A DNA stretch of 64,000 bases from Lathyrus oleraceus (Eukaryota; Streptophyta; Magnoliopsida; Fabales; Fabaceae). The notes beneath the pieces are model-generated. The model saw only the letters and a list, made by a program, of their open reading frames with translations. It had not been told where the DNA came from and made no database searches. A program made the position numbers and the translations under genes. Below are positions 44,850 to 56,651 of this stretch, in pieces (within the stretch, counting starts at the first letter, position 1; the number at the start of each line of letters is the position of its first letter). The DNA lies in assembly GCF_024323335.1 (NCBI RefSeq), contig NC_066581.1, positions 439,122,281 to 439,186,280 on the forward strand, written 5' to 3'.

Positions 44850-47800
44850 TGTAGCGGTGTATTCGTCGCTATATGATCTATCGATTAAACCATAAGCAAA
44901 GCATACAATGAATTTTCGAGTCGCCACCGCACTTTTATTTATCCAAAGGACTGGCTAAAAAGCGAACAAAAGCCTAAGAAGTTTTACACGTAGAAAACTA
45001 ATAAAAAGATCAGAGAGTCTGGGTAAGGGGTAAATTACGCAATGGGAAGGTGTTAGGCACCCACTACGTCCTAGGTACTCCTAGGGAGCCCTTTTCACAC
45101 TTGTTGTATAAAATTGTTATTTGTTATGACATAAGTATTGTGCAAACATGATTGGGATGATGAGAAAAGAATATACAATTTTATTATTGGGTTTGAACGG
45201 ATGAACCCGCTGCCTACGTACCTTCCATCAAAGGTAAGGATCAAAACGCCGTAGTTCGGCTAAAAGATTTCCAAAAGTTAGTGGATTCAATTTTAAACAA
45301 TAGCACTGAGGCTTTTCATTATCAATGGGAGAAAACTCGACCAAGACCAACATCCACCATGCGAGGATAGCTTCGACGTACTAGAGGGGTTAGCCCTGTT
45401 TTCAGTACGGAAGTCTTACTGTCGACTCACTAAAGATAAGGTGAGGTTTACATCAACCACAAAGATAATTGAAACCTATGGCTAATGTGTGAAAGGATTA
45501 ACAATGGACAAAGCCAAAACAATTGAATGAGTGAAGTTAATTGATTGTGATTATGAAAGTGGAGTCAAAGTATGATTAAGATTGATTCAAAAGAAGTATT
45601 ATGAAATGGAGTTTGAAAAAAGTCAAGGACTTGGAGTCCAGGTTTTTGATTTGAAAACATGAAGATGTTTGCACAATATCTATCTCAAGTTTGAAAGTAA
45701 TGTGTGAAAAGGTTTAGGACATAATGGGTGAATGGATGAAGATGGATTGTAAAACTTCTTAGAAGGTTCACCTTTTGAGATCATATAGAAGATGATTCAA
45801 GTGTGTCCTTTGGAATAGCAATGGATAATATCAAACAAACAAGAAAGAAAGTCAACAAAAGCGGATATCGGATGCCAATCACTGGGCTTATACCAATCTC
45901 CTAAAACAGAACTGGATATCAGAAGCCGCTCAATGGTCTTACACTAATCTCCTCAAACAAAGAAATAAAAGGTGGATACCGGATACCAATAGATGGATTT
46001 ACACCAGTCTCCTAAAACAGAAATGGATATCAGAGGCCACTCAATGGACTTATACTAATCTCCTAAAAAATGAAACTTGGATACCGGATGCCAATCTGTC
46101 TGGGCTTACACCAATATCCAACATATGATCATAGGAAAACAAATGCCAAATTACACGGACTTACAATTGTATCCTCACATACAACAAACAAATGCAACTT
46201 ATGATCACAGGAAAGCAAATGCCAACTTACAGGGACTTACAATTGCATCCTCACATAAACAAAGAAAGCAAAACATGGACGTCAGATGCCAATCTATCTG
46301 GGCTTACTCTAACCTCCACAGTATGGTCCTAGGAATACAAATGCCAACTTACAGGGACTTATAATTGTATCCTCACATACAAACAAATGCATCAAGCAAA
46401 GATAAGATGAGTGGCCAAGGTGATGGTCTTATACTCACTTCCATATCATAGGAGCAATGGCCAATGGATGGTCTTACAATTGTCCTCAATGGGTAAACAA
46501 CAATGATAATGTCACAAGGACAAATGAGATGGTTATGCATTAATGAGCAATAAATGATGATAAATGCATAGAGCATACAAGCAAACATGTGTATATGAGA
46601 TAACAAGCAATCAATGAAGTCAATCAGCACACACTATAACCAAACAAGGAGGCCCATACAAAAGGGTTAGGCATTGAAGCCAACTGGAATAGGGTCACAG
46701 GTGCTCTTAACCTTGCCATTGAGGGGCTAAGGTGAAGCAGATGAAAGGAGATGAGGGGTGTGCCTCATTGCTCTTATCCCTGGTCAGGGAGAGCATTTGA
46801 ATATCAGAAGGTGTGGGAGTTCAGAAAGTAGGAACTCTCTCCACAGATTATTGACTCGATAGATCTTGGGTTTGGATCCTAATGCTACAACCATGTAATG
46901 GGAGCAAGGAGAAGACTCACAGAATAGTAGGAGATAGGTTGCTTATCTCTTTGATCTACCAATTGCCTTATTTGAAGGACTTTTCCTGCTTGGGACAAAT
47001 ATAAACACGCACAAGCATTGCCTCTTAAGGAGGACTTCAGACAGTTGCCTGGCCAAGTAACAGGTCAGGTCTTCCAGACTACATGAAGAAAAGGGATTAT
47101 ACCTCAATGCAAATTGCTATAAAGCAAAGCAAAGCAAGTTCAAAGAACTAAGAAACTAATGGTACCTGAAATAGTCAAACAGAATCAGTACACCATTCAA
47201 AAGTCAAAGCAAAATGAGAATAGAATTAACAGTCAACATAATCAGATGAATGTGCAAAGCACAAGACTCAAATCATATGAGTCAAGCCACCTACAAAACA
47301 AAGAGGTTAGCTCATGATAAACAATCAAGCTTAATCAAATTGGATTGTTCTCTTTGAAGCATTTGTGCTTAACCTGAAAACAGGAACTCAAACATAAGCA
47401 ACAGGACCACTAGGGCAAGCCTAGGGTCAAAATGGGATGAGAAAGTCAAAACAGCAAGGGATAGTCAACCAAAATCAAGTTTAAACAATCAAGAAGCAAA
47501 CTCAATTGGTCCCACATCCATATCATTCATCATCATGATTTCATAAGCAAAAGAAGTCAAAGCATGGCAAATGAAAGCTCATAGAAGTCAACAGCAATAC
47601 TTAGCTCAAAACCAATCATAATCAATTCCAAAAATTATCAAATAATTCATGATCAATCACAATCCATAATATGACATGCATATAAAATTTCAGCTCATTT
47701 GGATCATGGGAAGATAGTCAATGAAAATCAGAAAGTCAAAGCAAGTTTAGACATGCTCAAAGAAGTCAACCAAACATGTATCAACTTCAAAAAATTCATA

Positions 47801-50523
47801 AGTCAGTGATAACAAATGATAAATGAATGGGATCAACACCATGGCAAAGCTTAGGATGTCTAGTATGCACATGTAAAATTTCATGATCATCCAATAAAGT
47901 ATGAGAATTTCACAAATGGAATGGCAAGATGTGTCACACAAAGTCAACATTTGACTAGACAGGGGAGAAAAATCTCAAACAATTAGGAAATGCTACAATT
48001 AATTCCAAGAAAAACTCACAAGTGAACTAAACATACAAGAGTAGGTTCATGCAAAAATTCACATTAATTGGAGGTCAAGAAGCATGGTATAAAAAATCAT
48101 GAAGATGCACATCAATGGTGTGACACAAATTGTCACACCCTAACTCAAAAATTCATAACTTAATGACCAGATAAGATAAATTCACAAACTCTATATCAAA
48201 ATTACCATGAGTGTGTCTAGTTTGTGCACAAAAAATTTCAGGTCCATTGGATAATGCATCACTATTTCACAAAGGATTTGGCAAAGGGTACAAAATATGC
48301 ATACATGTCACAAAACCCTAATACCATTAAAAATTCGACCATCCAAAAAAATCAGCAAAAATCATGATAAAATAATAGAGATCAAGCAGAGCACAATGGA
48401 AAAATTTTCATGAAATTTGGAATTAAAATGGATGAGTTGCGATTTTTGTAAGATGAGTAACAAAATGAAATGATTATTGAGAAAATAAATGGAATAAAAC
48501 ATGATTAGTTAAAATAATAGGGCACGGTGGCAGTTTAGTAATTATGAGGGAAACTAAATGAAACGCAGCGTTGCGTTTATCCTGCGTGGCAAGTGACCAT
48601 TCGTCATGGCAATGATACAGTGACAATAGCATGCAAATACACGACAACAACAGCCAAACACATTTCAAAGGTTCTGGGAAAATTTTAGGGTTTTACTGTA
48701 GCATCAACACGCATCCTCTTCTTCAATCGAAATCGCGCAAAATTATTTTCCAGAAATGGCAAAACAACATATCAACAGAAACAACAAGCAATGCACATCA
48801 TGAATCTAAGCATTATTTTCACTAAATCGCACTACACAGCAAGCATTGAACAAAAACATATTCACATACCAAACTTTGAGACAACATAACTTTGCAAATA
48901 CTCAACCAATTTAAACCATTCAAAGCTCATAATGACCAGGGTAATGAGATCTACACGTTGCACATCATGATTTAGAGAAATGAAAGATTCGAAACCTTAC
49001 TTGATTTTGAAGAAAATTGTGAAACAGTGTTGTTTTGGTGGTGCAAGCTTGAAACAGATGTACACAAGGCTTCCAAAAGATGTATGGTTGAATAACTTTA
49101 GCTCAGTGATGCTTGGAAATTCTCAATTCGAAAATCACCATTGATGTGTTCTTGAATAGCAGTGCTGGAAAATTTGCTTACAGTGGAGATTTGAGGTTTG
49201 CAACAGCTCCAAAATGAGGATGAATGATGAAGTAAACAAGTAACAATCGTGTTTCTTTGGAGTTTTTCAGAAAAAATGCAAAATGAAGAAAAGAAGTGTT
49301 TGAGAGAATATGGTTTTTCTGTGTGTAATGAGGCTGCTGCTAGCTAGGGTTGTTTCAGAAAGAATATGAAGTATATATGTGGTGATTAGTGTGTGTGTTA
49401 GTTGATTAATTGAGTGGTAATCCAAAATTGGCTTAATGAAGTGTGTTTTGCTAATTAGTGGTTTTCACACACAAGTGGTGTATGTGCATGGCTGGCTGCG
49501 AAATTTGGGCCTAGACAAATCCAAAACATTGTTTCTGAACATGTGCAAGTGGTAAAATTGGTTGAAATTGGTTATTTCACAAAATCACTTTTTCACCTCA
49601 CTTGAAATTAATTCAAGTGTGTTCAAAAATGCCATTTTGAATGGTTATGTTTTGATGCATGATGATGACATTTTTGGAAAGAGGGGATCAAATATGACTT
49701 GTAGGAAAAAACCCCACCAAATTTGGCCAAATGGTTTGAGAGATATGGCCTTTTGAAGTTCAAGAAAATTTGAAAATGAATTGATCATATCTTGCTAACC
49801 ATACATGGGATTTGAGTGTTCTTGGACTTTTTGGAAATGGGAGAACAAGATATTCAACTTTCATGTTGGGCAAAAATTCATTTGAAGCTTGTATCATGAT
49901 GTAAGTTTAAGATCAAGAAGTTTCCATTTTTGGCAAATTTGAATTACAGGTCAACTTTCTATTTCTGGACATTTCTTGTCTGACTTTATTTTCTTCACTG
50001 TGGATGCTTGACATGATATATGAAGCTTATATAGGCATGAATGAGACCTCTCAGACCAAATCCCATCATCAAATCCCTGATTAAATGGACAGTTGACCAA
50101 GTTTGACTTTCTAGGGTTTTGGATGACTGAAGCACCTTCTGATGAATTCCAAACCCTAATTCCTTGATATCTTGATTCCAAATGATGTCACCAGTCATAT
50201 GAACTCTTGATTATTGATCATGGTGCCCAAATTCTGCAAGAATGGCCACCATCCACTGTTTAATGGTTGATTTGACTGTTTGACTGATGATTGCTTCAGC
50301 TGCAAGCAACAAGGTTAGATGACAATATTTTTGTACTTTTTGGTTAATAAACATATGAAAAGCAAAGATATACAAATGCAAAACACGCTTGGTGATCAAG
50401 AACCACACTCACAAGGTACCCACCCACTAGGAGGGAAGCTAGGGCATGCAATGATCCTTGAGGCCATGATATGATATGGTATGGGCCATGAGGGATCTTA
50501 GGGCCCAAAATTGGGGTCTTACA
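44850..50523 (-). repeat. Ogre C 5' LTR
   Basis: It has exactly the same length (5,674 bp) and edges as the 3' LTR. The TATA-like element lies near 50025-50035 and the double hairpin at 45037-45085. The 65-bp repeats recur at 45862-46477. Confidence 0.93.
45037..45085 (-). other. Ogre C R-region double hairpin (5' LTR copy)
   Basis: It is the same as at 31750-31798: ACGCAATGGG/CCCACTACGT (45037-45046, 45060-45069) followed directly by CCTAGG-TACT-CCTAGG (45070-45085). Confidence 0.75.
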
Positions 50524-50528
50524 CCGAG

Positions 50529-50931
50529 CATGACAGTTCAGGAAATTCCTCTGAGCGAAGGTGATTCTGGTGGCTTTTCTTGGGACTCGCTAGGCGACCC
50601 ATTCTGCTCGCCTAGCGAGCATGACAGCTCATGAACAAACTTTTGCTCCTTTGAATGATGAATAGACCCTATTTGAACATGTTGGAAGTAACTCAAGTCA
50701 TTCCCTGGCCATTTCACGTTCAGTTGACCAACAGTTGACTTCTGGCTTCATAGTTGAATTGTGAACTGTACTGAGCCCATTAAGCTTGATCCTTCAGATA
50801 GAACCCACAAAGTGACTTGGATGACATCCTCTTGGAGCTAATTTTGATTGACATGATGAAATGCAATATGAAATGTTAAATGACCTAAAAAATGAATGCA
50901 TGAATGAGGAGGGCAAATTTGAGGTGCTACA
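50529..50931 (-). repeat. Ogre B 3' LTR, proximal part, with a 12-bp palindrome
   Basis: B's LTR resumes after C's target duplication and ends GAGGTGCTACA at 50931. The perfect inverted repeat CTCGCTAGGCGA (50586-50597) / TCGCCTAGCGAG (50608-50619) lies here, followed by CATGACAG. A similar CGCCTACCGAG|CATGACAG spans the C insertion point, so C landed in a diverged copy of this motif. Confidence 0.8.
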
Positions 50932-51045
50932 GCTGCCCCTATTCAATCAACTGTGAACCTGAACGGATGAAAGCAGCGGCTATCAGACTTTCAAGGTAAA
51001 CAGGGATTGAATACCAAAAGAACCGGAGAATTTGCACTCTGTAGG

Positions 51046-51275
51046 TGACTAATCAAGGAAAGCGGGGCCATTTACCGATGGCGGCTTCAAAACAAAACTG
51101 ATATTTACCGATATCAAGGAAAGCGAGGCCATTTACCGATGGCGGCTTCAAAAGCAAAATTTGATATTTACCGATATCAAAGAAAGCGAGGCCATTTACC
51201 GATGGCGGCTTTAAAACAAAATTGATATTTACCGATATCAAAGAAAGCGAGGCCATTTACTGATGGCGACTTCAA
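51046..51275 (-). repeat. Tandem repeat of about 65 bp, four copies, Ogre B 3' UTR
   Basis: Units read AAGGAAAGCGAGGCC, ATTTACCGATGGCGGCTTC, then GATATTTACCGATATC, and start near 51056, 51116, 51180 and 51241. The core TTTACCGA(T/C) then recurs irregularly more than ten times until about 51850 (for example near 51300, 51420, 51450, 51590 and 51730). Confidence 0.85.
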
Positions 51276-52967
51276 TGGGAGGAGCAAGTGAAACAAGACC
51301 AGACATTTACCGATGTCAAAGAAAGCGCTACACGACCAGACATTTACCAATGACTAGGAAGGAACTCGATGTTTATCGACATCGAACAATGATGTTTATA
51401 AGTGAAACAAGACCAGACATTTACCGACGACTGGGAAGGAACTCGATGTTTACCGACATCGAACAAAGATGTTTACAGACACCAAGGAAAGAATATATTT
51501 ATGAAACGAAACCATTTACCGATGGCGAAAATGAAATACTCGATATTTACGGATAACGAAACTGCTGGGGAATCTTGAACGACAATACCATTTACCGATG
51601 GTTAGCAGGCGACTGATGTTTATCGACATCAAAGACAGGAAAGGACACACACGGGTGTTGATATAACGATTTTTGTAGACACCATGAGACACATGCCATT
51701 TACTGACGGCCAACTATTGGGATTCGACGTTTACCGACATCGAAAGATGATGTTCGCCGACATCAAAGAAAAGCCCAAACATTTACGGGGATCAACACGA
51801 CACTTACCGGTATCACAAGGATGATATTTACATATGTCAAAATAAGGCAGACACTTACTGGTGACTAACTCGGAAGGGAATCAAGCTTTCCTTTCACGGA
51901 CTGGTGAGAAAATAAATCTCACTGGGATTATCGATTCTGAATGTTGCCAAGAGCAACTGCTGCGAATGTGCTACACTGATGTTGAGAAATGATCCGTCTC
52001 TTCCGGAGATATGATCCAATCTGGTTTAATACATGTATGCATATGTTTGAGTTTTCTATGGCGTAATGCTCCATACTGAATGGAAATGCTACGCAATTTG
52101 AGAATGCGAATACAAATGATGATTACTACATGCAAGATGCAGAGGGAGGAAAACTTCTGTTGGGAAAGCAAATGATAACTTTACTGAGCATACAATTTCT
52201 GATTCGATCTTCCAACTCTGTGGGGACATACAACAATTCTGCTGAGGATACTTACTGATCTGACATTCTCGGAACGGCAGAGAAACCAACTCAACTGGGG
52301 AGTCACTTGTTGGGAAAACACCAACCTCTCGACCATGCTGGGGAAACAAATTCTGAACTCGACTTAGACGACCCAACTTCTTACGTGACTGGACAGTGTT
52401 GAAACAACAGGGTCTTCCTTCGAACAAACTTTGGCTCATCTGCTTTAGCCATCAATCAAAGATAGTGACCTGCGAAACGGCAGTACATACATGCCCCAGG
52501 GGATTGTATGGACAAAATATACTCAAGTGTACTCAACATTCAAAATGATTTTCAGATGTTTTATCTTTCCGCACGTCATTGTCTAGCCTTCATGTTTTTA
52601 GATGCAATGTTTATCAAAAATTCGGACGTTTTTTGCAAACAAAACAGTAAAATAAAAAACAAGAGAGCAATTTGACTGCATAACGACTTTTATTGATTGA
52701 AACTGGCCTATAAAGACAAATACATCAGGAAGCAATTCCTAGGAAGAGGTAATTGCACCAAAAGAGAAAATAAACTATCCTATTGGCAATGTGAACACGG
52801 CATTCCACTATTTTCCAATTCTATTATGACTCATAGATCTTCACTTTCCCCCAAATTCTTCGCTTTCTGAGAAGAGTGATTGGACCGATCATATCCTTCT
52901 AGATGGTAGACACTGAAACGCGATGAAGTACAGATAACTCAGACTGTAGTCTTCGCTTTAATCCCTC

Positions 52968-53170
52968 TTTTGCCTGGACCGCCTTTTCAGGTTTTCAATC
53001 CACCGGGATACCCATTTTTGCCTAAGCCGCCTTTGCAGGCTTTCGACTTACCGAGTGTACATATTATTTTTATTCTTTATCCCTAACTTTTGCCCGAACC
53101 TTTTTCTTTTCTTTTTCTCTTGGTTCGCCGGGATGCCCTCTTTTGCCTGGACTTTCTTTTTTGTCCAGCG
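52968..53170 (-). other. Stem-loop array after the pol stop, Ogre B (four units)
   Basis: The plus-strand units all start TTTTGCC. Unit 1 pairs TGGA/TCCA (52975-52978, 52999-53002) with inner CCT-TTTC-AGG. Unit 2 pairs TAAG/CTTA (53023-53026, 53047-53050) with inner GCCT-TTGC-AGGC. Unit 3 pairs CGAACC/GGTTCG (53095-53100, 53122-53127). Unit 4 pairs CTGGAC/GTCCAG (53147-53152, 53163-53168). Each 3' arm is followed by CGGG or CCGRG. The stop codon of pol (53178-53180) is ten bases away. Confidence 0.82.
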
Positions 53171-53177
53171 GGTCAGT

Positions 53178-53621
53178 TTATGCGAAGTATTTTCTGACTA
53201 CATCTGAATTCACAGGAGACGGAAAATCTTCACCATCCATAGTTGTAAGCATCAAGGCTCCACCAGAAAAGACCTTTTTAACAACATATGGACCTTCATA
53301 ATTCGGAGTCCACTTGCCCCTGTTATCTGTACCGGGAGGAAGGATCCTCTTCAAAACTAAGTCACCTATCTGATAGCTTCGAGGACGCACTTTCTGATCA
53401 AAGGCTTTCTTCATCCTTCTCTGATATAGTTGTCCATGGCACACAGCTGCTAATCGTTTTTCCTCAATTAAATTTAACTCATCAAACCTGACTTGAACCC
53501 ACTCAGCCTCGTCAAGTTTTACATACATCATCACCCTCAAAGAAGGGATTTCAACTTCTACTGCAAGACTGCCTCCATGCCATACACAAGTGAAAACGGA
53601 GTTGCCCCGGTTGACGTACAC
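53178..53621 (-). pseudogene. Ogre B integrase C-terminal part, frameshifted
   Basis: The minus-strand frame holds VEVEIPSLRVMMYVKLDEAEW, LIEEKRLAAVCHGQLYQRRM, GPYVVKKVFSGGALMLTTM and the pol end RKYFA. It carries the GPY/F-type tail of integrase that follows the DDE core. It is out of frame with the core because one base is missing near 53560-53575. The matching remnant in C is 42306-42665. Confidence 0.87.
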
Positions 53622-55048
53622 ACTGAGGTACGATACCCATGCAAAGCGAAAGGCAACATCTCATGCCAATCCTTGTACGTCACAACCATCTTTTGCACAA
53701 TCTTCTTAATGTTCTTGTTTGCCACCTCTACAACACCATTCATCTTTGGTCTGTAAGGAGAAGAATTGTGGTGTTCGACCTTAAAGTCTTTGCAAAGCTC
53801 TTTCATCATCTTGTTATTGAGATTCGAACCATTATCAGTGATGATTCTCTCAGGAACCCCATAACGACAGATAATTTCTTTCTTAATGAATCGAGCAACC
53901 ACTTGTCTGGTAACATTGGCATAGGAAGCTGCTTCCACCCACTTGGTAAAGTAATTAATCGCGACTAGGATGAAGCGGTGTCCATTAGAAGCAGTAGGTT
54001 CAATCTTTCCAATCATATCGATGCCCCACATCCCGAATGGCCAAGGAGAATTCATAATATTCAGAGGGTTCGGCGGTACATGCACTTTATCTGCATAGAT
54101 CTGACATTTGTGGCACTTCCGAGCGTATTTGAAACAATCAGATTCCATGGTTATCCAGTAATAACCGGCTCTTAACAACTTCTTGGCCATTGCATGACCA
54201 TCCGCATGGGTACCGAAAGACCCCTCGTGTACTTCCTGCATTAACATGTCTGCTTCGTGTCTAACCACACATCTGAGCAGAACCATGTCAAAGTTCCTCC
54301 TGTACAACACATCATCCTTGTTCAAGTAAAAGCTTCCAGCTAGCCTTCTCAGTGTCTTCTTGTCATTCTTTGACGCTCCTTCAGGATACTCTTGGCTTTT
54401 AAGGAAATTCTTAATATCATAAAACCATGGCTTCTCATCAATAACAGACTCGGCTGCAAACACATACGCAGGCCTCTCGAGTCGATTCACAGCAACGTGT
54501 GGCACATGATTCTGCCAATGAACTTTGATCATGGAAGACAATGTGGCTAAGGCATCAGCCATTTGATTTTCATCTCGGGGTACATGATACAACTTTACTG
54601 CCTTGAAGAAAGTCAGGATCCTTCTGGTGTAATCTCTATAAGGAATCAAATGCGGCTGATGAGTATTCCAGTCCCTGTTGACTTGGTTAATCACTACAGC
54701 AGAATCTCCATAAATGTCTATAGTTTTGATCCTTAGGTCGATGGCTTCCTCAATCCCCATGATACATGCCTCGTACTCAGCTTCGTTGTTGGTTACTTCA
54801 AAAGTCAATCTGGCGAAAAAAGGTATGTGTGCACCTTTAGGATTAATGAGTACTGCCCTAACCCCATTTCCATTCACATTTACCGCCCCATCAAACATCA
54901 GTGTCCACTTGTCATCGGGATCCGGTCCTTCCTCGACAAGAGGCTCCTCACAATCTTTCATCTTTAAGTACATGATATCTTCATCAGGGAATTCAAACAT
55001 CATCGGCTGATAGTCATCAATTGGTTGCTTGGCAAGGTAATCAGACAA
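53558..55048 (-). pseudogene. Ogre B pol: second RNase H and integrase core
   Basis: On the minus strand this 496-codon frame starts in the tether after the first RNase H (SDYLAKQP). It includes a second, archaeal-type RNase H (LMFDGAVNVNGNG, NNEAEYEACIMGIEEA, IYGDSAVVINQV, HVPRDENQMADALATL), a mark of the Tat/Ogre lineage. Integrase follows: the HHCC finger (KCHKCQIY at its end), then WGIDMIGKI, IITDNGSNLNN and NGVVEVANKN, giving the DDE residues. The segment ends after GMEAVLQ where the frame shifts. RNase H degrades the RNA template and integrase joins cDNA to the chromosome. All acidic residues I could check here are present. Confidence 0.88.
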
Positions 55049-55339
55049 AATACTACCCTAGATGGCCTTTTGCAACGAACACTAGATATCATACTCTGTC
55101 AAAATCATCTGCCAACGAGCCACTCGTTCGGTAAGAGCCGGCTTTTCAAAGATATACTTTACTGGGTCCATCTTAGAAATCAACAAGGTAGTATGGTTCA
55201 ACATATACTGTCTTAGTCGGCGAGCAGCCCATGCCAAAGCGCAACAAGTTTTCTCGAGCAGCGAATATCTTGTTTCACAGTCGGTAAACTTTTTGCTAAG
55301 GTAGTATATTGCATGCTCTTTTCGACCAGACTCGTCATG
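55049..55339 (-). pseudogene. Ogre B pol: first RNase H, with stops
   Basis: The same frame continues between two open segments. Minus-strand translation gives HDESGRKEHAIYYLSKKF, YSLLEKTCCALAWAARRLRQ and PVKYIFEKPALTERVARWQ, the gypsy-type RNase H. Stops lie near 55084, at 55061-55063 and just upstream at 55340-55342. They replace codons expected to be sense, so the domain is disabled by substitutions only. Confidence 0.82.
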
Positions 55340-56651
55340 CTATCCCAATACACACCCCATCGAATTCTCTGTTACTGAAAGGTACATTATCAGGGGCCTC
55401 CCAGGAACTGGAGGTATAAGAATTGGAGGTTTCTGCAAATATTCTTTTATCTTATCAAAAGCTTTTTGACAGTCATTGTTCCACCTGATTGCTTGATCTT
55501 TTCTTAGCGATTTAAATATCAGTTCGCACGTAGCTGTTAGGTGAGATATGAACCGTGCAATGTAGTTCAGCCTCCCTAAAAACGCACGAACCTGTTTTTC
55601 CGTTCTTGGTTCAGGCATTTCTTGAATAGCTTTTACTTTCGCTGGATCAACCTCAATCCCTTTCTCACTGACAATGAAACCTAACAGCTTTCCAGATCTC
55701 ACTCCAAATGTACACTTGTTTGGATTCAGCCTCAGTTTGAACTTTCTCAATCTTTCAAACAACTTTTGCAAGTTTACCAAGTGCTCCTCTTCTGTCTGAG
55801 ACTTCGCAATCATATCATCCACGTACACTTCAATTTCTTTGTGCATCATGTCATGAAAGAGAGTCGTCATAGCTCTTTGGTAGGTAGCACCGGCGTTCTT
55901 CAACCCAAATGGCATTACCTTATAACAGAACGTGCCCCAAGGTGTAATGAATGTCGTCTTCTCCATGTCTTCTGGCGCCATCTTGATCTGATTATAGCCA
56001 GAAAATCCAGCCATGAAAGAGAAAACCGAGGACTGAGCAGTGTTATCGACCAATACATCAATGTGAGGTAATGGGAAGTCATCTTTCGGACTGGCTCTGT
56101 TTAAATCTCGGTAATCGACACACATCCTGACTTTACCATCCTTCTTCGGCACGGGTACGATGTTTGCCACCCAAGGGGGATAATTGGTAACTGCTAGAAA
56201 ACCTGCATCTAACTGTTTCTGAACCTCCTCTTTGATCTTGACAGCCATATCAGGACTAGTTCTGCGAAGCTTCTGCTTTACCGAAGGACAGTCTTCTTTG
56301 AGAGGTAGCCTATGCACCACAATATCTGTATCCAAACTAGGCATATCTTGATACGACCATGCGAATATGTCCACATATTCTTGCAGCATTTCAATCAGCC
56401 CTCTCTTGACCTTTTCCTCTAAAGCAGCCCCTATCTTGATCTCTTTCTTTGCGTCCTCAATACCAAGGTTAATGACTTCCAACTCTTCCTGATGAGGTTG
56501 AATGACCCTTTCCTCCTGTTTCAATAGTCTGGCCAATTCTTCGGGGAGTTCACAATCTTCTTCACTCTCCTCTTCGGCTTGGTAAATGGGATTATAAAAG
56601 TCATACTGAGCCATAACAGAACTGTTTTTAATGGAATCCGCAAGATCAATT
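55340..56651 (-). pseudogene. Ogre B pol: reverse transcriptase (second exon start)
   Basis: In minus-strand sense exon 2 starts after the acceptor at 56652 and reads IDLADSIKNSSV, an acidic linker, then RT: VPVPKKDGKVRMCVDYRDL, FGLKNAGATYQRAMTTLF and the catalytic YVDD. The first catalytic Asp, normally in an FMDGFSGYNQ-type motif, is Ala here (FMAGFSGYNQ; codon 56009-56011 on the plus strand), so RT would be inactive. The segment ends with a TAG at 55340-55342 after GCVLG, where Gln is expected. RT makes cDNA from the element RNA. Element A's RT near 63580-64000 keeps the Asp (MDEFSGYNQ). Confidence 0.88.

Larger units (their letters stand above)
31563..50523 (-). mobile_element. Ogre C: complete, young, non-autonomous Ogre derivative
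   Basis: C has two 5,674-bp LTRs (31563-37236 and 44850-50523) and a CCGAG duplication (31558-31562 and 50524-50528). The Arg-type primer site lies beside the right LTR and the polypurine tract beside the left one, so it is on the minus strand and 18,961 bp long. The 7.6-kb interior keeps the leader, the tail of the gag-protease frame, the intron, about 65 codons after it, the last 120 integrase codons and a 5-kb 3' UTR. ORF1, gag, protease core, RT, RNase H and most of integrase are gone. By eye I found 18 substitutions between the LTRs, so it moved recently, using proteins from other copies. Confidence 0.93.
50932..53177 (-). mobile_element. Ogre B 3' untranslated region
   Basis: This is about 2.2 kb of non-coding DNA. 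The polypurine tract (AATAGGGGCAGC on the minus strand) lies at 50932-50943. TTTACCGATG-type repeats fill 51050-51850. CTGGGGAAA-type words lie near 51548-52350. A stem-loop array at 52968-53170 adjoins the pol stop. No gene is seen. Confidence 0.8.

Noticed and set aside
54714..55010. 98-codon plus-strand frame opposite Ogre B pol
   Set aside because: Exact shadow of the second RNase H coding region on the minus strand.
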